Assembly (NCBI GenBank): GCA_003857395.1 | Contig: RPRC01000142.1 | Location: forward strand, 1-18,447 | Length of the DNA stretch: 18,447 nt | Direction of reading: 5' to 3' | DNA from: Geobacter sp. | GTDB lineage: Bacteria > Desulfobacterota > Desulfuromonadia > Geobacterales > Geobacteraceae | In this document: one piece after another, positions 1 to 6,606 of the stretch | Numbering within the stretch: position 1 is the first letter of the stretch | Layout of the letters: every line of letters starts with the position of its first letter | Notes under the pieces: generated by a model | Told to the model about the DNA's origin: nothing | Database searches by the model: none | The model's input: only the letters and a program-made list of their open reading frames with translations | Position numbers and translations under genes: made by a program

Positions 1-2
1 TC

Positions 3-1028
3 ACGCTGATCCTGGACGAATTCCAGGAGTTTATGAGCGTCAACCCCGCCGTGTACTCCGAAATCCAGCATCTGTGGGACGTGACCAAGTCCAAGTGCAA
101 GATGAACCTGATCTGCATCGGCTCTGTTTACTCACTCATGCACCGGATATTTGAGGAGGCCAAGGAGCCTCTCTTCGGTCGCGCTGACCGTATCCTGCTG
201 CTCAGGCCGTTTTCCATCAGGAACATCCAAACCGTATTGCGCGACCACGGCAAAAACGACCTGAAAACGCTCTTCGACTGTTACGCCCTGACCGGGGGGC
301 TTCCCAAGTACTTGGAGATCCTGGCATCAAATGGCGCCTTTTCCTATGACGAGATGCTGAATTTCATGCTCAACGAGCATTCTCCCTTCATCAACGAAGG
401 GAAGAACCTTCTGGTCGAGGAGTTCGGCAGGGAGTACGGCACCTATTTTTCCATTTTGGAGTTGATCGCAAGCGGCAAAACCGCCCGGACAGAGATTGAG
501 TCCATCTTGGAGATCCACGCCGGGGCCTACCTGGCAAGACTGGAACAGGATTACGGCATCATCTCGCGACGGAAGCCTATCAATGCCCGACCCAATGCGC
601 GACTGCTGAAATACTTCATCAACGACAACTTCCTCAATTTCTGGTTCAGGTTCATTTTCAGGAACCGCTCCGCTGTCGAAACAGGCAACTTTTCCTATGT
701 AAGGGAAATTGTCGACAGGGATTATGCCACCTGGTCGGGGATGATGCTGGAGAGGTTTTTTCACGAACTTTTTGCCGCCGGCGGCAACTTCAATGTCATC
801 GGTTCCTATTGGGAAAAGGGTAACCAGAACGAAATCGATCTGGTAGCCGTCAACGATTTGAAGAAGAGGCTCACCGTGGCGGAAATAAAGATGAACAAAA
901 CGCGAATAAACCTGGATGCATTGAAAAAGAAGGCGGAAAAGCTGCTGGACTCGTATAAGGGATATGAAACAACGTTTCTGGCCCTTGGCCTGGAAGACGC
1001 GGCGGACTACCTGGAAAAGGGGAAGTGA
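3..1028 (+). CDS. AAA+ ATPase with DUF234-like PD-(D/E)xK C-terminal domain (5' end missing)
   Basis: The reading frame is open from the window edge and its start lies upstream. The first visible codons read TLILDEFQEF, a Walker B motif (four hydrophobic residues then DE), so the P-loop half of the ATPase is outside the window. The middle has the winged-helix region usual in the archaeal-type ATPase / DUF234 family. Near the C-terminus a G-x2-W-x-K-G-N-x-NEIDLVA stretch followed by VAEIKM about 17 residues later matches the core of a PD-(D/E)xK nuclease fold, with acidic residues and the E-x-K all present. Members of this family are common in islands and archaea, and their cellular role is poorly defined. 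It may act as a defence or toxin-like ATPase-nuclease, but that is inference. The stop overlaps the region just ahead of the next gene, suggesting co-transcription. Confidence 0.8.
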   Translation, partial: TLILDEFQEFMSVNPAVYSEIQHLWDVTKSKCKMNLICIGSVYSLMHRIFEEAKEPLFGRADRILLLRPFSIRNIQTVLRDHGKNDLKTLFDCYALTGGLPKYLEILASNGAFSYDEMLNFMLNEHSPFINEGKNLLVEEFGREYGTYFSILELIASGKTARTEIESILEIHAGAYLARLEQDYGIISRRKPINARPNARLLKYFINDNFLNFWFRFIFRNRSAVETGNFSYVREIVDRDYATWSGMMLERFFHELFAAGGNFNVIGSYWEKGNQNEIDLVAVNDLKKRLTVAEIKMNKTRINLDALKKKAEKLLDSYKGYETTFLALGLEDAADYLEKGK

Positions 1029-1030
1029 CA

Positions 1031-1363
1031 ATGGCTGACACGTGGATAACAGACATCTCTCACTTCCTGGACGAAGAGTGGGAACCTATCCCCGCTGGGC
1101 CGCCCCGGGCAAGAAAGCTTGCGGAGTATTTAACGGCAATTACTGTCATGGCATCGTTTCCGGAGCCGGACTATTCTCCGGAGTATCTGGTGCGGTGTCA
1201 GCGCCGGCCGAACCGTAAGCCCTGCCGGGAGGAAATCGTCGGCTTCGTTGATCCCGAAACCGATGACATCGTCTGGATGTGTCCGGTGTGCGGGGACCGC
1301 GGGTTGATCAGTAATTGGCGCGGGACGATGTGGGATATGAGTGGTGCGGAAGGGGTTCACTGA
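1031..1363 (+). CDS. Small zinc-ribbon protein of unknown function
   Basis: This encodes 110 residues from ATG 1031. A purine-rich GGGGA stretch at 1019-1023 lies about 8 nt upstream of this ATG. An in-frame GTG at 1025 would overlap the previous stop but sits too close to the ribosome-binding site. The C-terminal half carries four cysteines: one after a LVR stretch, one seven residues on in KPC, and a late MCPVCGDRG knuckle followed by ISNW and a GTMWD ending. I read this as one zinc-binding site. I know proteins with this CPVCGD-G-ISNW ending as small uncharacterised bacterial proteins and cannot assign a function. It lies two bases downstream of the ATPase stop and is probably its operon partner. 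Confidence 0.6.
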   Translation: MADTWITDISHFLDEEWEPIPAGPPRARKLAEYLTAITVMASFPEPDYSPEYLVRCQRRPNRKPCREEIVGFVDPETDDIVWMCPVCGDRGLISNWRGTMWDMSGAEGVH

Positions 1364-1503
1364 CCTGGCAAAGCACTAATGTCAGGACAATAACCAACGG
1401 TAGAGAGGAACCATCCTGACTTTGATCCCGTTCAGTTCGATCTCCTTCGAACCGTCCAGAGTGATGCTCAATCCTTCATGTAATCTGAAATCTCGAGAGA
1501 AGC

Positions 1504-2760
1504 CTATTGGTCTGTTTGCTGCTGCATCATCTCCCTTATCAGTTTTTCCAGGTGCTTCGACCATCTGGTCAACGCGGATTTTTTCTCCTTGTCGTATTGG
1601 TGTCGGTCGTAGATCTTCTTCATGCCCTCCTGGGCATGATTCAGAACAGCCTCCGCATGGCGTTCAAGAACACCTATTGCAGCCATCCCGGTTCGTGCCG
1701 TTCTCCTCAAATCGTGAGGGGTCCATCGGGGTAGGCCGAGATAGCTCGGACTCTGAAACTGGATATGATGGGCCAGAGAGTTGGTTCTGACAGGCCCCTC
1801 CGCTCCCCGGCCTGCAGGGAAAATGTAGTCATCAGAAGGAAGCAAAAAGGATTTTGCCAAGGGAGTAAGAAAAATCCGATGGTCCTGTGGATTCTTTTTA
1901 CCTTTACGGCATTCGGTCTTTATCCTCTGCCAGGGAATGGTCCACCAATCCTCATTGATTTCGTTCCGGTGCATGCCGGAGACTTCTCCCGGCCGCTGGC
2001 CGGTTATGAGAATCATCAGCAGCGCGTTCTTCAGGATGGTGTTGCCGCCAGGGGCGAGAAGATAGGGCAAGACTGTGCCTTTCAACTCGTCGTCACTCAG
2101 AGTCCGATCTCTGTCATTTGCCGTTGCGGCCGGAACGGCAAGCCCGACTTCGGAGAACGGGTTGTATTCAACCATTTCACGGCGGCGGGCATAGGTGAAC
2201 ATCGCCCGCGCCGCCAGGAGGACATTGCGGGCCGCTCCCGGCTTTTTTGCCGCGATCTTTTCGATCAGTTCAATTGCGTCACGCCGCCGAATGCTCGTGG
2301 TGGGTCGGTCACCCCAAGCCGGAATCAGATGTTTCTCCAGCCGATCGTCCTGGTGCTTCACGGATCGCTCCACAAGATGCGTTTTGATATGCTTGATGTA
2401 TTTCGATTTCAAGTCGGTGACGTTCGTAAATTCAGGTTCTGTTGGAGCTGGAGGCGGCTCAGGCGGCGGTGCTTGTGGATCAACGCCGGATTTGACTTGA
2501 ATGTATGCCTCGGCATATTTCTGTCGGGCCTCGGCTAGTGATGTGTCTGGGGTTGGTCCATAGATGCCCAGGTTAAGAAAGCGCCGTTTTCCGTTAATAG
2601 AGTATATGTAGAAAAAAGTGATCACACCACTCTTGCGGACCCGGATTCCGAACCCATGGCCTTCCCGCAAATCATATTCCCTTGGAGGAGGTTTTTTGGT
2701 TAGTCCCGTTGTCAAGGCTTTCAGATAGAAGTCGGTGAGTTTTCCTTTGAACTCAGGCAT
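1504..2760 (-). CDS. int: P4-type site-specific tyrosine integrase
   Basis: This 418-residue tyrosine recombinase would insert and excise the island. Residues about 1-95 form the arm-type DNA-binding domain (DUF4102-like; YDLREGHGFGIRV, then LGIYG and LAEAR). A core-binding SAM-like helical region follows at about 115-210, and the catalytic domain occupies the C-terminal half. Catalytic residues are visible in order: Arg in ITGQRPGEVSGM, the HDLRR box, a His in LNHAQ, and the nucleophilic Tyr in MKKIYDRHQY. Length fits the family. The start at 2760 has AGAGG about 9 nt upstream on the minus strand. The gene reads away from the tRNA-Cys fragment 240 bp upstream of it, the usual arrangement of int beside its attachment site. 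Direct repeats between the two may be arm-type or operator sites. Confidence 0.93.
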   Translation of the reverse strand: MPEFKGKLTDFYLKALTTGLTKKPPPREYDLREGHGFGIRVRKSGVITFFYIYSINGKRRFLNLGIYGPTPDTSLAEARQKYAEAYIQVKSGVDPQAPPPEPPPAPTEPEFTNVTDLKSKYIKHIKTHLVERSVKHQDDRLEKHLIPAWGDRPTTSIRRRDAIELIEKIAAKKPGAARNVLLAARAMFTYARRREMVEYNPFSEVGLAVPAATANDRDRTLSDDELKGTVLPYLLAPGGNTILKNALLMILITGQRPGEVSGMHRNEINEDWWTIPWQRIKTECRKGKKNPQDHRIFLTPLAKSFLLPSDDYIFPAGRGAEGPVRTNSLAHHIQFQSPSYLGLPRWTPHDLRRTARTGMAAIGVLERHAEAVLNHAQEGMKKIYDRHQYDKEKKSALTRWSKHLEKLIREMMQQQTDQ

Positions 2761-2790
2761 CGATTGTTACCTCTGCTTCAGAAGGTTTAT

Positions 2791-2865
2791 GCGTGGCCTG
2801 AAAATATGTTCTGCATGGCCTAATCCTAGTTTCCACAGAACGTTCGCGTGGCCTCCGCGTGGCCT
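2791..2865. repeat. Four direct copies of GCRTGGCCT upstream of int
   Basis: The 9-mer GCRTGGCCT occurs at 2791-2799, 2813-2821, 2846-2854 and 2857-2865. Three copies are GCGTGGCCT and one is GCATGGCCT. All share the same orientation and lie between the integrase start and the tRNA-Cys fragment. This is where P4-type integrases have arm-type sites and where int autoregulation occurs. Binding by the integrase N-domain is inference. Confidence 0.5.
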
Positions 2866-3003
2866 TTTTTTGTTTGGCAGACACAAAAACAGGCTTAAAC
2901 ATACTGAAACAAAAATAGCCGAAAAATCAGATAATGTCAAATAAAACAATTGGTTAAGTGAGCATTGCTGGACGTGTGGAAACAGCCTGAAACAGGTAAA
3001 ACA

Positions 3004-3051
3004 GGTCTGCAAAACCTTTATTCAGCGGTTCAAATCCGCTCGCCGCCTCCA
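3004..3051 (+). other. tRNA-Cys(GCA) 3' fragment marking the island attachment site
   Basis: The stretch reads as the 3' part of a tRNA. AGGT CTGCAAA ACCT at 3004-3018 matches an anticodon arm with loop CTGCAAA and anticodon GCA (3009-3011). The T arm is AGCGG at 3024-3028, loop TTCAAAT and CCGCT at 3036-3040. The acceptor strand CGCCGCC at 3041-3047, discriminator T and encoded CCA follow at 3048-3051. The matching 5' acceptor (GGCGGCG) and a D arm are absent upstream, so this is not a complete gene. It is best read as the attachment half left behind by integration, with crossover probably in the 7-bp anticodon loop, which is flanked by the inverted AGGT/ACCT. Confidence 0.8.
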
Positions 3052-3060
3052 TAAAATCAA

Positions 3061-3098
3061 GGGGTCACAGTTTTACTGTGGCCCCTTTTCTTTCTTTT
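3061..3098 (+). terminator. Rho-independent terminator of the tRNA-Cys locus
   Basis: The arms GGGGTCACAGT and ACTGTGGCCCC pair over 11 bp with one G-U around a TTT loop (3061-3085), followed by the T-rich run TTTTCTTTCTTTT. Its position right behind the tRNA fragment shows that the chromosome resumes here. Confidence 0.85.
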
Positions 3099-3384
3099 GT
3101 CGCAAGAACTGATGCAGCAATCCGGCCGATTGAGGCCGGCGTCATCCGTGGGGATCTTTTGCCCTACATAGTTGTTTGGTAAACTGACCACATACGCGAA
3201 CAGCTAGAATCCTGGCGATGCATATAGACCCCTGGCATAACGAAACCAGCCACTGTGAAAACTGACTGGATGTCCCCTGAAAAAATCTTGCTCGGCTAGT
3301 AGAGTTATTGTTCTGAAGTCAGGATGGTATTTCATCCGTGCGACTCTTCATGGGCAGTGTATTTGCCTGAATTCTCGTATTTTT

Positions 3385-3413
3385 TTGCATTGACAAAAAA
3401 TATTGGTTATGAT
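3385..3413 (+). promoter_or_regulatory. Sigma70-like promoter without an obvious downstream gene
   Basis: TTGCAT at 3385-3390 and TATGAT at 3408-3413 are separated by exactly 17 bp in an AT-rich context. Transcription would start near 3420. No open frame with a ribosome-binding site follows before hndA at 4171. It could drive a small RNA or a very long hndA leader. Confidence 0.4.
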
Positions 3414-4013
3414 GAAATCCTTTCCGCATAAAATTGAAAGCAACCCGGCAAAACACCGGTTCGGCGAGTTAAGGCCAGCCTCTAGATTCTCCTCCCTTCC
3501 AGTTGTTCAATATAGTATAGTTGTTCGGTAATTCATTGCCAAAGATATCGATATTCAGGTAGAAAATTGCGCTGTTGCCACCGGATTGCATGTGAGAAGC
3601 AGCTTCCGGTGCGGCGAAAAAAAGAGCGATCGCTATAGTTCGTTGGTTTTTTTCTTAAAAACAGTATCTGTATGCATAGAAAATTCATCATACGTTTCTA
3701 TCTGTTTTGTCATGATGTTCGTATGGCGTGACTTGGGCCTCAAAATCCTGATGAGAAGTTATAAAATCGTTTTAACGAACTGTTTTTCGACATGTTAAGG
3801 GGAGGGAAAATACCCTTGACAAATAACTGGACTTATGGTGAAGTGCCTCTTGGTCTCTGACTCGATGTCATGGTTGAGGTATATCCTGCCTGCGGCAGTA
3901 CATGGCTTTGGAACCGCGTGGTTCTTCCGGGACATTCCCCAAGAATGTCAAACTTCTTTCTATCTGCTTCTTTTAAAATCCATCTAACATGTTTCGTCGG
4001 ATCATCCGAGGAT

Positions 4014-4027
4014 TGACAGTGCTGTCA
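4014..4027. promoter_or_regulatory. Candidate operator upstream of hndA
   Basis: TGACAG-TG-CTGTCA is an inverted repeat with perfect 6-bp arms about 145 bp before the hndA start. The dimension fits a homodimeric helix-turn-helix regulator. The regulator is not identified. Confidence 0.35.
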
Positions 4028-4062
4028 CCAGGATATCCCTTCTAGCAGGACAATGCGTGCAC

Positions 4063-4091
4063 TTGCTTAAGCACATTGGGTAGCCTATGTT
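4063..4091 (+). promoter_or_regulatory. Weak candidate promoter for hndABCD
   Basis: TTGCTT at 4063-4068 and TATGTT at 4086-4091 are 17 bp apart. The match to consensus is modest. It is the best sigma70-like pair I see within 150 bp of hndA, and it overlaps the small palindrome TGCTTAAGCA. I found no clear sigma54 -24/-12 box here. Confidence 0.25.
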
Positions 4092-4170
4092 GTTTGGGTG
4101 ATTGTTTGTTGAGGTAAAACACAGGCCAAGCTTCCCATTTGGCTAATAACGAAAGGAGAGGTCAACAATT

Positions 4171-4689
4171 ATGCAATCAGGATCAACGTGTTCATTAACA
4201 GGGGACTGCAGACTTCCGGATCGTGCAACGCTACCTTCAGGGCTTTACAAAGAACTGGAAGAGTTCGTTAATCAGCTCCCCACGAAAGAAGGTCACTTAG
4301 TTACCGTGCTTCACAAAGCACAGAGCCTTTTCGGCTACCTGCCCAAGGAAGTACAGCAATTCGTTGCTGACTACATGGACGTTTCCTTGGCCAAGGTTTA
4401 TGGTGTTGTAAGCTTCTATACTTTCTTCACCATGGTTCCGAAGGGCAAATATCCCATCTCTATCTGCATGGGTACTGCCTGTTTCGTTAAGGGTGCTGAG
4501 AAAGTTGTTGAAGCATTCAAGGAAGCACTGAATATTGAGGTTGGCGAAGTTACTCCGGACGGCAAGTTCTCTATAGATTGTCTCCGCTGCGTTGGTGCAT
4601 GCGCCTTGGCCCCGATCCTGACTATCGGCGAGAAGGTCTATGCCCATGTATCGGCTGATCAGGTTAAATCAATTATTGCTGAATATTAA
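4171..4689 (+). CDS. hndA: Hydrogenase NuoE-like [2Fe-2S] subunit HndA
   Basis: This 172-residue subunit of the soluble HndABCD [FeFe] hydrogenase is homologous to NuoE and HydC. It carries one [2Fe-2S] cluster that takes part in electron transfer to or from the flavin subunit. The helical N-domain (about 25-90, with VYGVVSFYTFF) precedes a thioredoxin-fold domain with C99-x4-C104 (CMGTAC) and C140-x3-C144, the four expected ligands. Two extra cysteines, C7 and C13, lie in the N-terminal tail and are not part of the NuoE set. AAGGAGAGG sits about 10 nt before the ATG. The next gene follows after 26 bp. The gene order and sizes match hndA-D of Desulfovibrio fructosovorans. Confidence 0.92.
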   Translation: MQSGSTCSLTGDCRLPDRATLPSGLYKELEEFVNQLPTKEGHLVTVLHKAQSLFGYLPKEVQQFVADYMDVSLAKVYGVVSFYTFFTMVPKGKYPISICMGTACFVKGAEKVVEAFKEALNIEVGEVTPDGKFSIDCLRCVGACALAPILTIGEKVYAHVSADQVKSIIAEY

Positions 4690-4715
4690 TTTAATAGAAC
4701 CGAAGGAGTTAAATC

Positions 4716-5096
4716 ATGGCAAAAATATCATCTGTGGCTGATCTCATGAAGTTGCAGGCAGATTCCAAGGCCAAAGCAGCAGCCAAAAAGGACAAGATTG
4801 TCGTTAACGTCTCCCTTGCTACCTGCAGCATCGCATCTGGCGGCAAGGTTGTTCTGGAAGCTATGAAGGACGAAGCAGCAAAGCAAGGCGTCAGCAATGT
4901 TGAATACATGCAGTCCGGTTGCATGACCTACTGTCACTCTGAGCCGACTGTTGTCGTAACCCTGCCCGGCAAAGACCCTGTCTGTTTCGGCAAGCTGGAT
5001 GAGAAGGGCGCCAGGGAACTGGTGCAGAAGTACCTGAAGAACGGCGAAGTTACCGGCACCGTAATTCCCGTTAACTATAACAGGGTTGAATTTTAA
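4716..5096 (+). CDS. hndB: Hydrogenase small thioredoxin-like ferredoxin subunit HndB
   Basis: This 126-residue protein corresponds to HndB, the thioredoxin-like [2Fe-2S] domain that is fused to the N-terminus of HydB in some other bifurcating hydrogenases. A basic, alanine-rich helix (about 15-26) precedes the ferredoxin fold. Cysteines are C37 (ATCSIASGG), C69-x3-C73 (GCMTYC) and C90 (DPVCFG). The usual first C-x4-C pair is reduced to one cysteine, with Gly at position 42, so either C90 supplies the fourth ligand or the cluster is atypical. A GAAGGAG ribosome-binding site precedes the ATG. hndC begins 20 bp after the stop. Subunit identity is well supported by context and by the TCSIASGGK and GCMTYCHSEP motifs. 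Confidence 0.88.
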   Translation: MAKISSVADLMKLQADSKAKAAAKKDKIVVNVSLATCSIASGGKVVLEAMKDEAAKQGVSNVEYMQSGCMTYCHSEPTVVVTLPGKDPVCFGKLDEKGARELVQKYLKNGEVTGTVIPVNYNRVEF

Positions 5097-5116
5097 ATAA
5101 GGGGAGGAGTTCGAGA

Positions 5117-6586
5117 ATGGATTCAACGAAAAAACAGCTTAGAATTGCCACCAGAAACTGCGGCTTTATCGATCCTGAGAATATAGAGGATTATATTGGC
5201 GTGCGCGGCTATGAGGCACTTGCCAATGCCATTACGAAGAGCACTCCGGCCGGGATTATCGACGAAATGAAGAAATCCGGGCTCCGTGGCCGTGGGGGCG
5301 GCGGTTTCCCTACCGGTACGAAATGGAGTTTTGCAGCTGCGAACCAGGCCGACCAGAAATATGTCGTTTGTAATGCCGACGAAGGCGACCCCGGTGCATT
5401 CATGGACCGTGCAGTCCTCGAAGGCGATCCGCATTCAATCGTTGAAGCAATGGCGCTCTGCGGGTATGCAATCGGCGCATCCATCGGCGTTGTCTACATC
5501 CGTGCTGAGTATCCGCTTGCCATTAAGCGCCTCATCATGGCTATCAACGACGCCCGCGCTTATGGCGTTCTGGGCAATAACATCTTCGGTTCCGATTTCA
5601 GCTTCGACATCGAACTGAAGTACGGCGCAGGCGCCTTTGTTTGCGGTGAGGAAACCGCTCTCATCCGTTCCATGGAAGGAAGCCGCGGTGAGCCTTACAC
5701 CAAGCCTCCCTTTCCTGCCAACGCCGGCTACTGGGGCAAGCCGACCATCGTCAACAACGTTGAAACTTTTGCCAACATCCCGGCCATTCTGTTGAAAGGC
5801 GCTGATTGGTTCTCTTCCATCGGAACTGAGAAGTCCAAGGGAACCAAGGTTTTCGCACTGGCAGGCAAGATCACCAATGTTGGTCTCATCGAAGTACCGA
5901 TGGGTATCACCTTGAAAGAAATCATCTTCGAAATCGGCGGCGGCTGCCCTGACGGAAAACAGTTCAAGGCGGTTCAGACCGGCGGTCCTTCCGGTGGTGC
6001 TCTTACCTATAAAGACGCCGATGTACCCATCGACTACGATAATCTTCTGGCCAAAAACTCCATGATGGGCTCCGGCGGCATGATCGTCATGGACGAAGAT
6101 ACCTGCATGGTTGACATCGCCAAGTTCTTCCTCGACTTCACCATGGACGAGACCTGCGGTAAATGTACTCCGTGCCGTATCGGCTCCAAGCGTCTCTGGG
6201 AGACCCTTGAAAAAATTACCAATGGCACCGGTACCGAGGCTGATTTTGAAAAAATGAAGACCCTCGCCGTTAACATCAAGGACACGGCACTGTGTGGTCT
6301 CGGTCAGACCATGCCTAACCCGGTTCTGTCCACCATGAATACCTTTGCCGACGAATATCTTGCACACGTTCGTGACAAGAAGTGTCCTGCCGGTGTTTGT
6401 TCTAACCTGCTCGAGTTCTTTATTATCGCTGACAAGTGTGTTGGCTGCACCCTCTGTGCTCGTGTATGTCCGGTAAACTGCATCTCCGGCAAGGTGAAGG
6501 AAGCACACGTGATCGATCAGGCTGCCTGTATCAAGTGCGGCGCATGTGTCGAAAAGTGTAAGTTTGACGCGATTGTTAAACAATAA
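5117..6586 (+). CDS. hndC: Hydrogenase NAD(P)/FMN-binding subunit HndC (NuoF-like)
   Basis: This 489-residue flavin subunit is where electrons are exchanged with NAD(P) and, in bifurcating relatives, ferredoxin. Near residues 55-70 lies the NuoF nucleotide-binding stretch GRGGGGFPTGTKW. The FMN-site motif NADEGDPGAF follows at about 96-105, and CGEETALIRSMEG near 177-190. The NuoF [4Fe-4S] cluster has C347-x2-C350-x2-C353 plus C393 (TALCGLG). A C-terminal ferredoxin domain carries two more [4Fe-4S] motifs (C441/444/447/451 and C471/474/477/481), as in HydB and HndC but not in NuoF itself. The N-terminal thioredoxin-like domain of HydB is absent because it is the separate gene hndB. GGGGAGG lies about 9 nt before the ATG. 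NAD versus NADP preference cannot be read from sequence alone. Confidence 0.95.
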   Translation: MDSTKKQLRIATRNCGFIDPENIEDYIGVRGYEALANAITKSTPAGIIDEMKKSGLRGRGGGGFPTGTKWSFAAANQADQKYVVCNADEGDPGAFMDRAVLEGDPHSIVEAMALCGYAIGASIGVVYIRAEYPLAIKRLIMAINDARAYGVLGNNIFGSDFSFDIELKYGAGAFVCGEETALIRSMEGSRGEPYTKPPFPANAGYWGKPTIVNNVETFANIPAILLKGADWFSSIGTEKSKGTKVFALAGKITNVGLIEVPMGITLKEIIFEIGGGCPDGKQFKAVQTGGPSGGALTYKDADVPIDYDNLLAKNSMMGSGGMIVMDEDTCMVDIAKFFLDFTMDETCGKCTPCRIGSKRLWETLEKITNGTGTEADFEKMKTLAVNIKDTALCGLGQTMPNPVLSTMNTFADEYLAHVRDKKCPAGVCSNLLEFFIIADKCVGCTLCARVCPVNCISGKVKEAHVIDQAACIKCGACVEKCKFDAIVKQ

Positions 6587-6606
6587 GTGAAAAGGAGCAC
6601 ATATAC

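Larger units (their letters stand above)
1..3051. mobile_element. Right end of a tRNA-Cys-integrated genomic island
   Basis: The segment carries typical island cargo (ATPase of the AAA/DUF234 type, small zinc-ribbon protein) and a P4-type tyrosine integrase reading leftward. It ends at a 3' fragment of tRNA-Cys whose native terminator follows immediately. Only the right end is in the window. When such elements insert in the 3' half of a tRNA gene, one junction keeps a whole tRNA and the other keeps only the 3' fragment. The fragment here is therefore the distal junction, and the intact tRNA-Cys is expected to the left. The left boundary is not visible, so the element's size and remaining cargo are unknown. 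Confidence 0.75.
3099..4170. other. Gene-poor interval between island and hnd operon
   Basis: No convincing coding sequence is seen in this stretch of about 1.07 kb. It contains a small hairpin at 3122-3139 (CCGGCC/GGCCGG around a 6-nt loop). A near-identical 15-mer, ATAGTTGTTYGGTAA, occurs at 3168-3182 and 3517-3531. It also holds a strong promoter-like pair at 3385-3413, an AT-rich part at roughly 3600-3800, and a palindrome at 4014-4027. The nearest ribosome-binding site (AAGGAGAGG) is that of hndA. The interval probably holds regulatory sequence for hnd and possibly a small RNA. Confidence 0.5.

Noticed and set aside
1382..1564. 60-codon minus-strand frame downstream of int (ends MVPLYRWLLS)
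   Set aside because: Its start lies inside the integrase coding end and there is no ribosome-binding site. It could be a gene remnant, but nothing supports it.
1765..2538. 257-codon plus-strand frame opposite the integrase
   Set aside because: The integrase on the minus strand has all catalytic motifs; the opposite frame has low-complexity, non-protein-like composition.
3180..3290. Possible decayed insertion-sequence end (AAACTGAC repeated at 3180 and 3256, ATGTCCCC)
   Set aside because: No transposase remnant, no paired terminal repeat and no target duplication can be seen.
3429..3480. Possible riboswitch (structured GC-rich stretch after the orphan promoter)
   Set aside because: I compared it by eye with c-di-GMP (GEMM) and fluoride cores; the conserved GGGACGCAAAGC or similar core is absent.
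3586..3798. 70-codon frame in the gap before hnd
   Set aside because: It has no ribosome-binding site and a biased composition from AT-rich sequence, with no recognisable features.
4020..4170. Sigma54 promoter or Rex operator for hnd
   Set aside because: No TGGC-N8-TTGC-like -24/-12 pair and no TTGTGA/TTGTTA-type Rex palindrome was found.
5435..6583. A 382-codon open frame antisense to hndC
   Set aside because: It mirrors the codon structure of hndC, shows no recognisable motif, has no convincing start region, and hndC is certain on the other strand.
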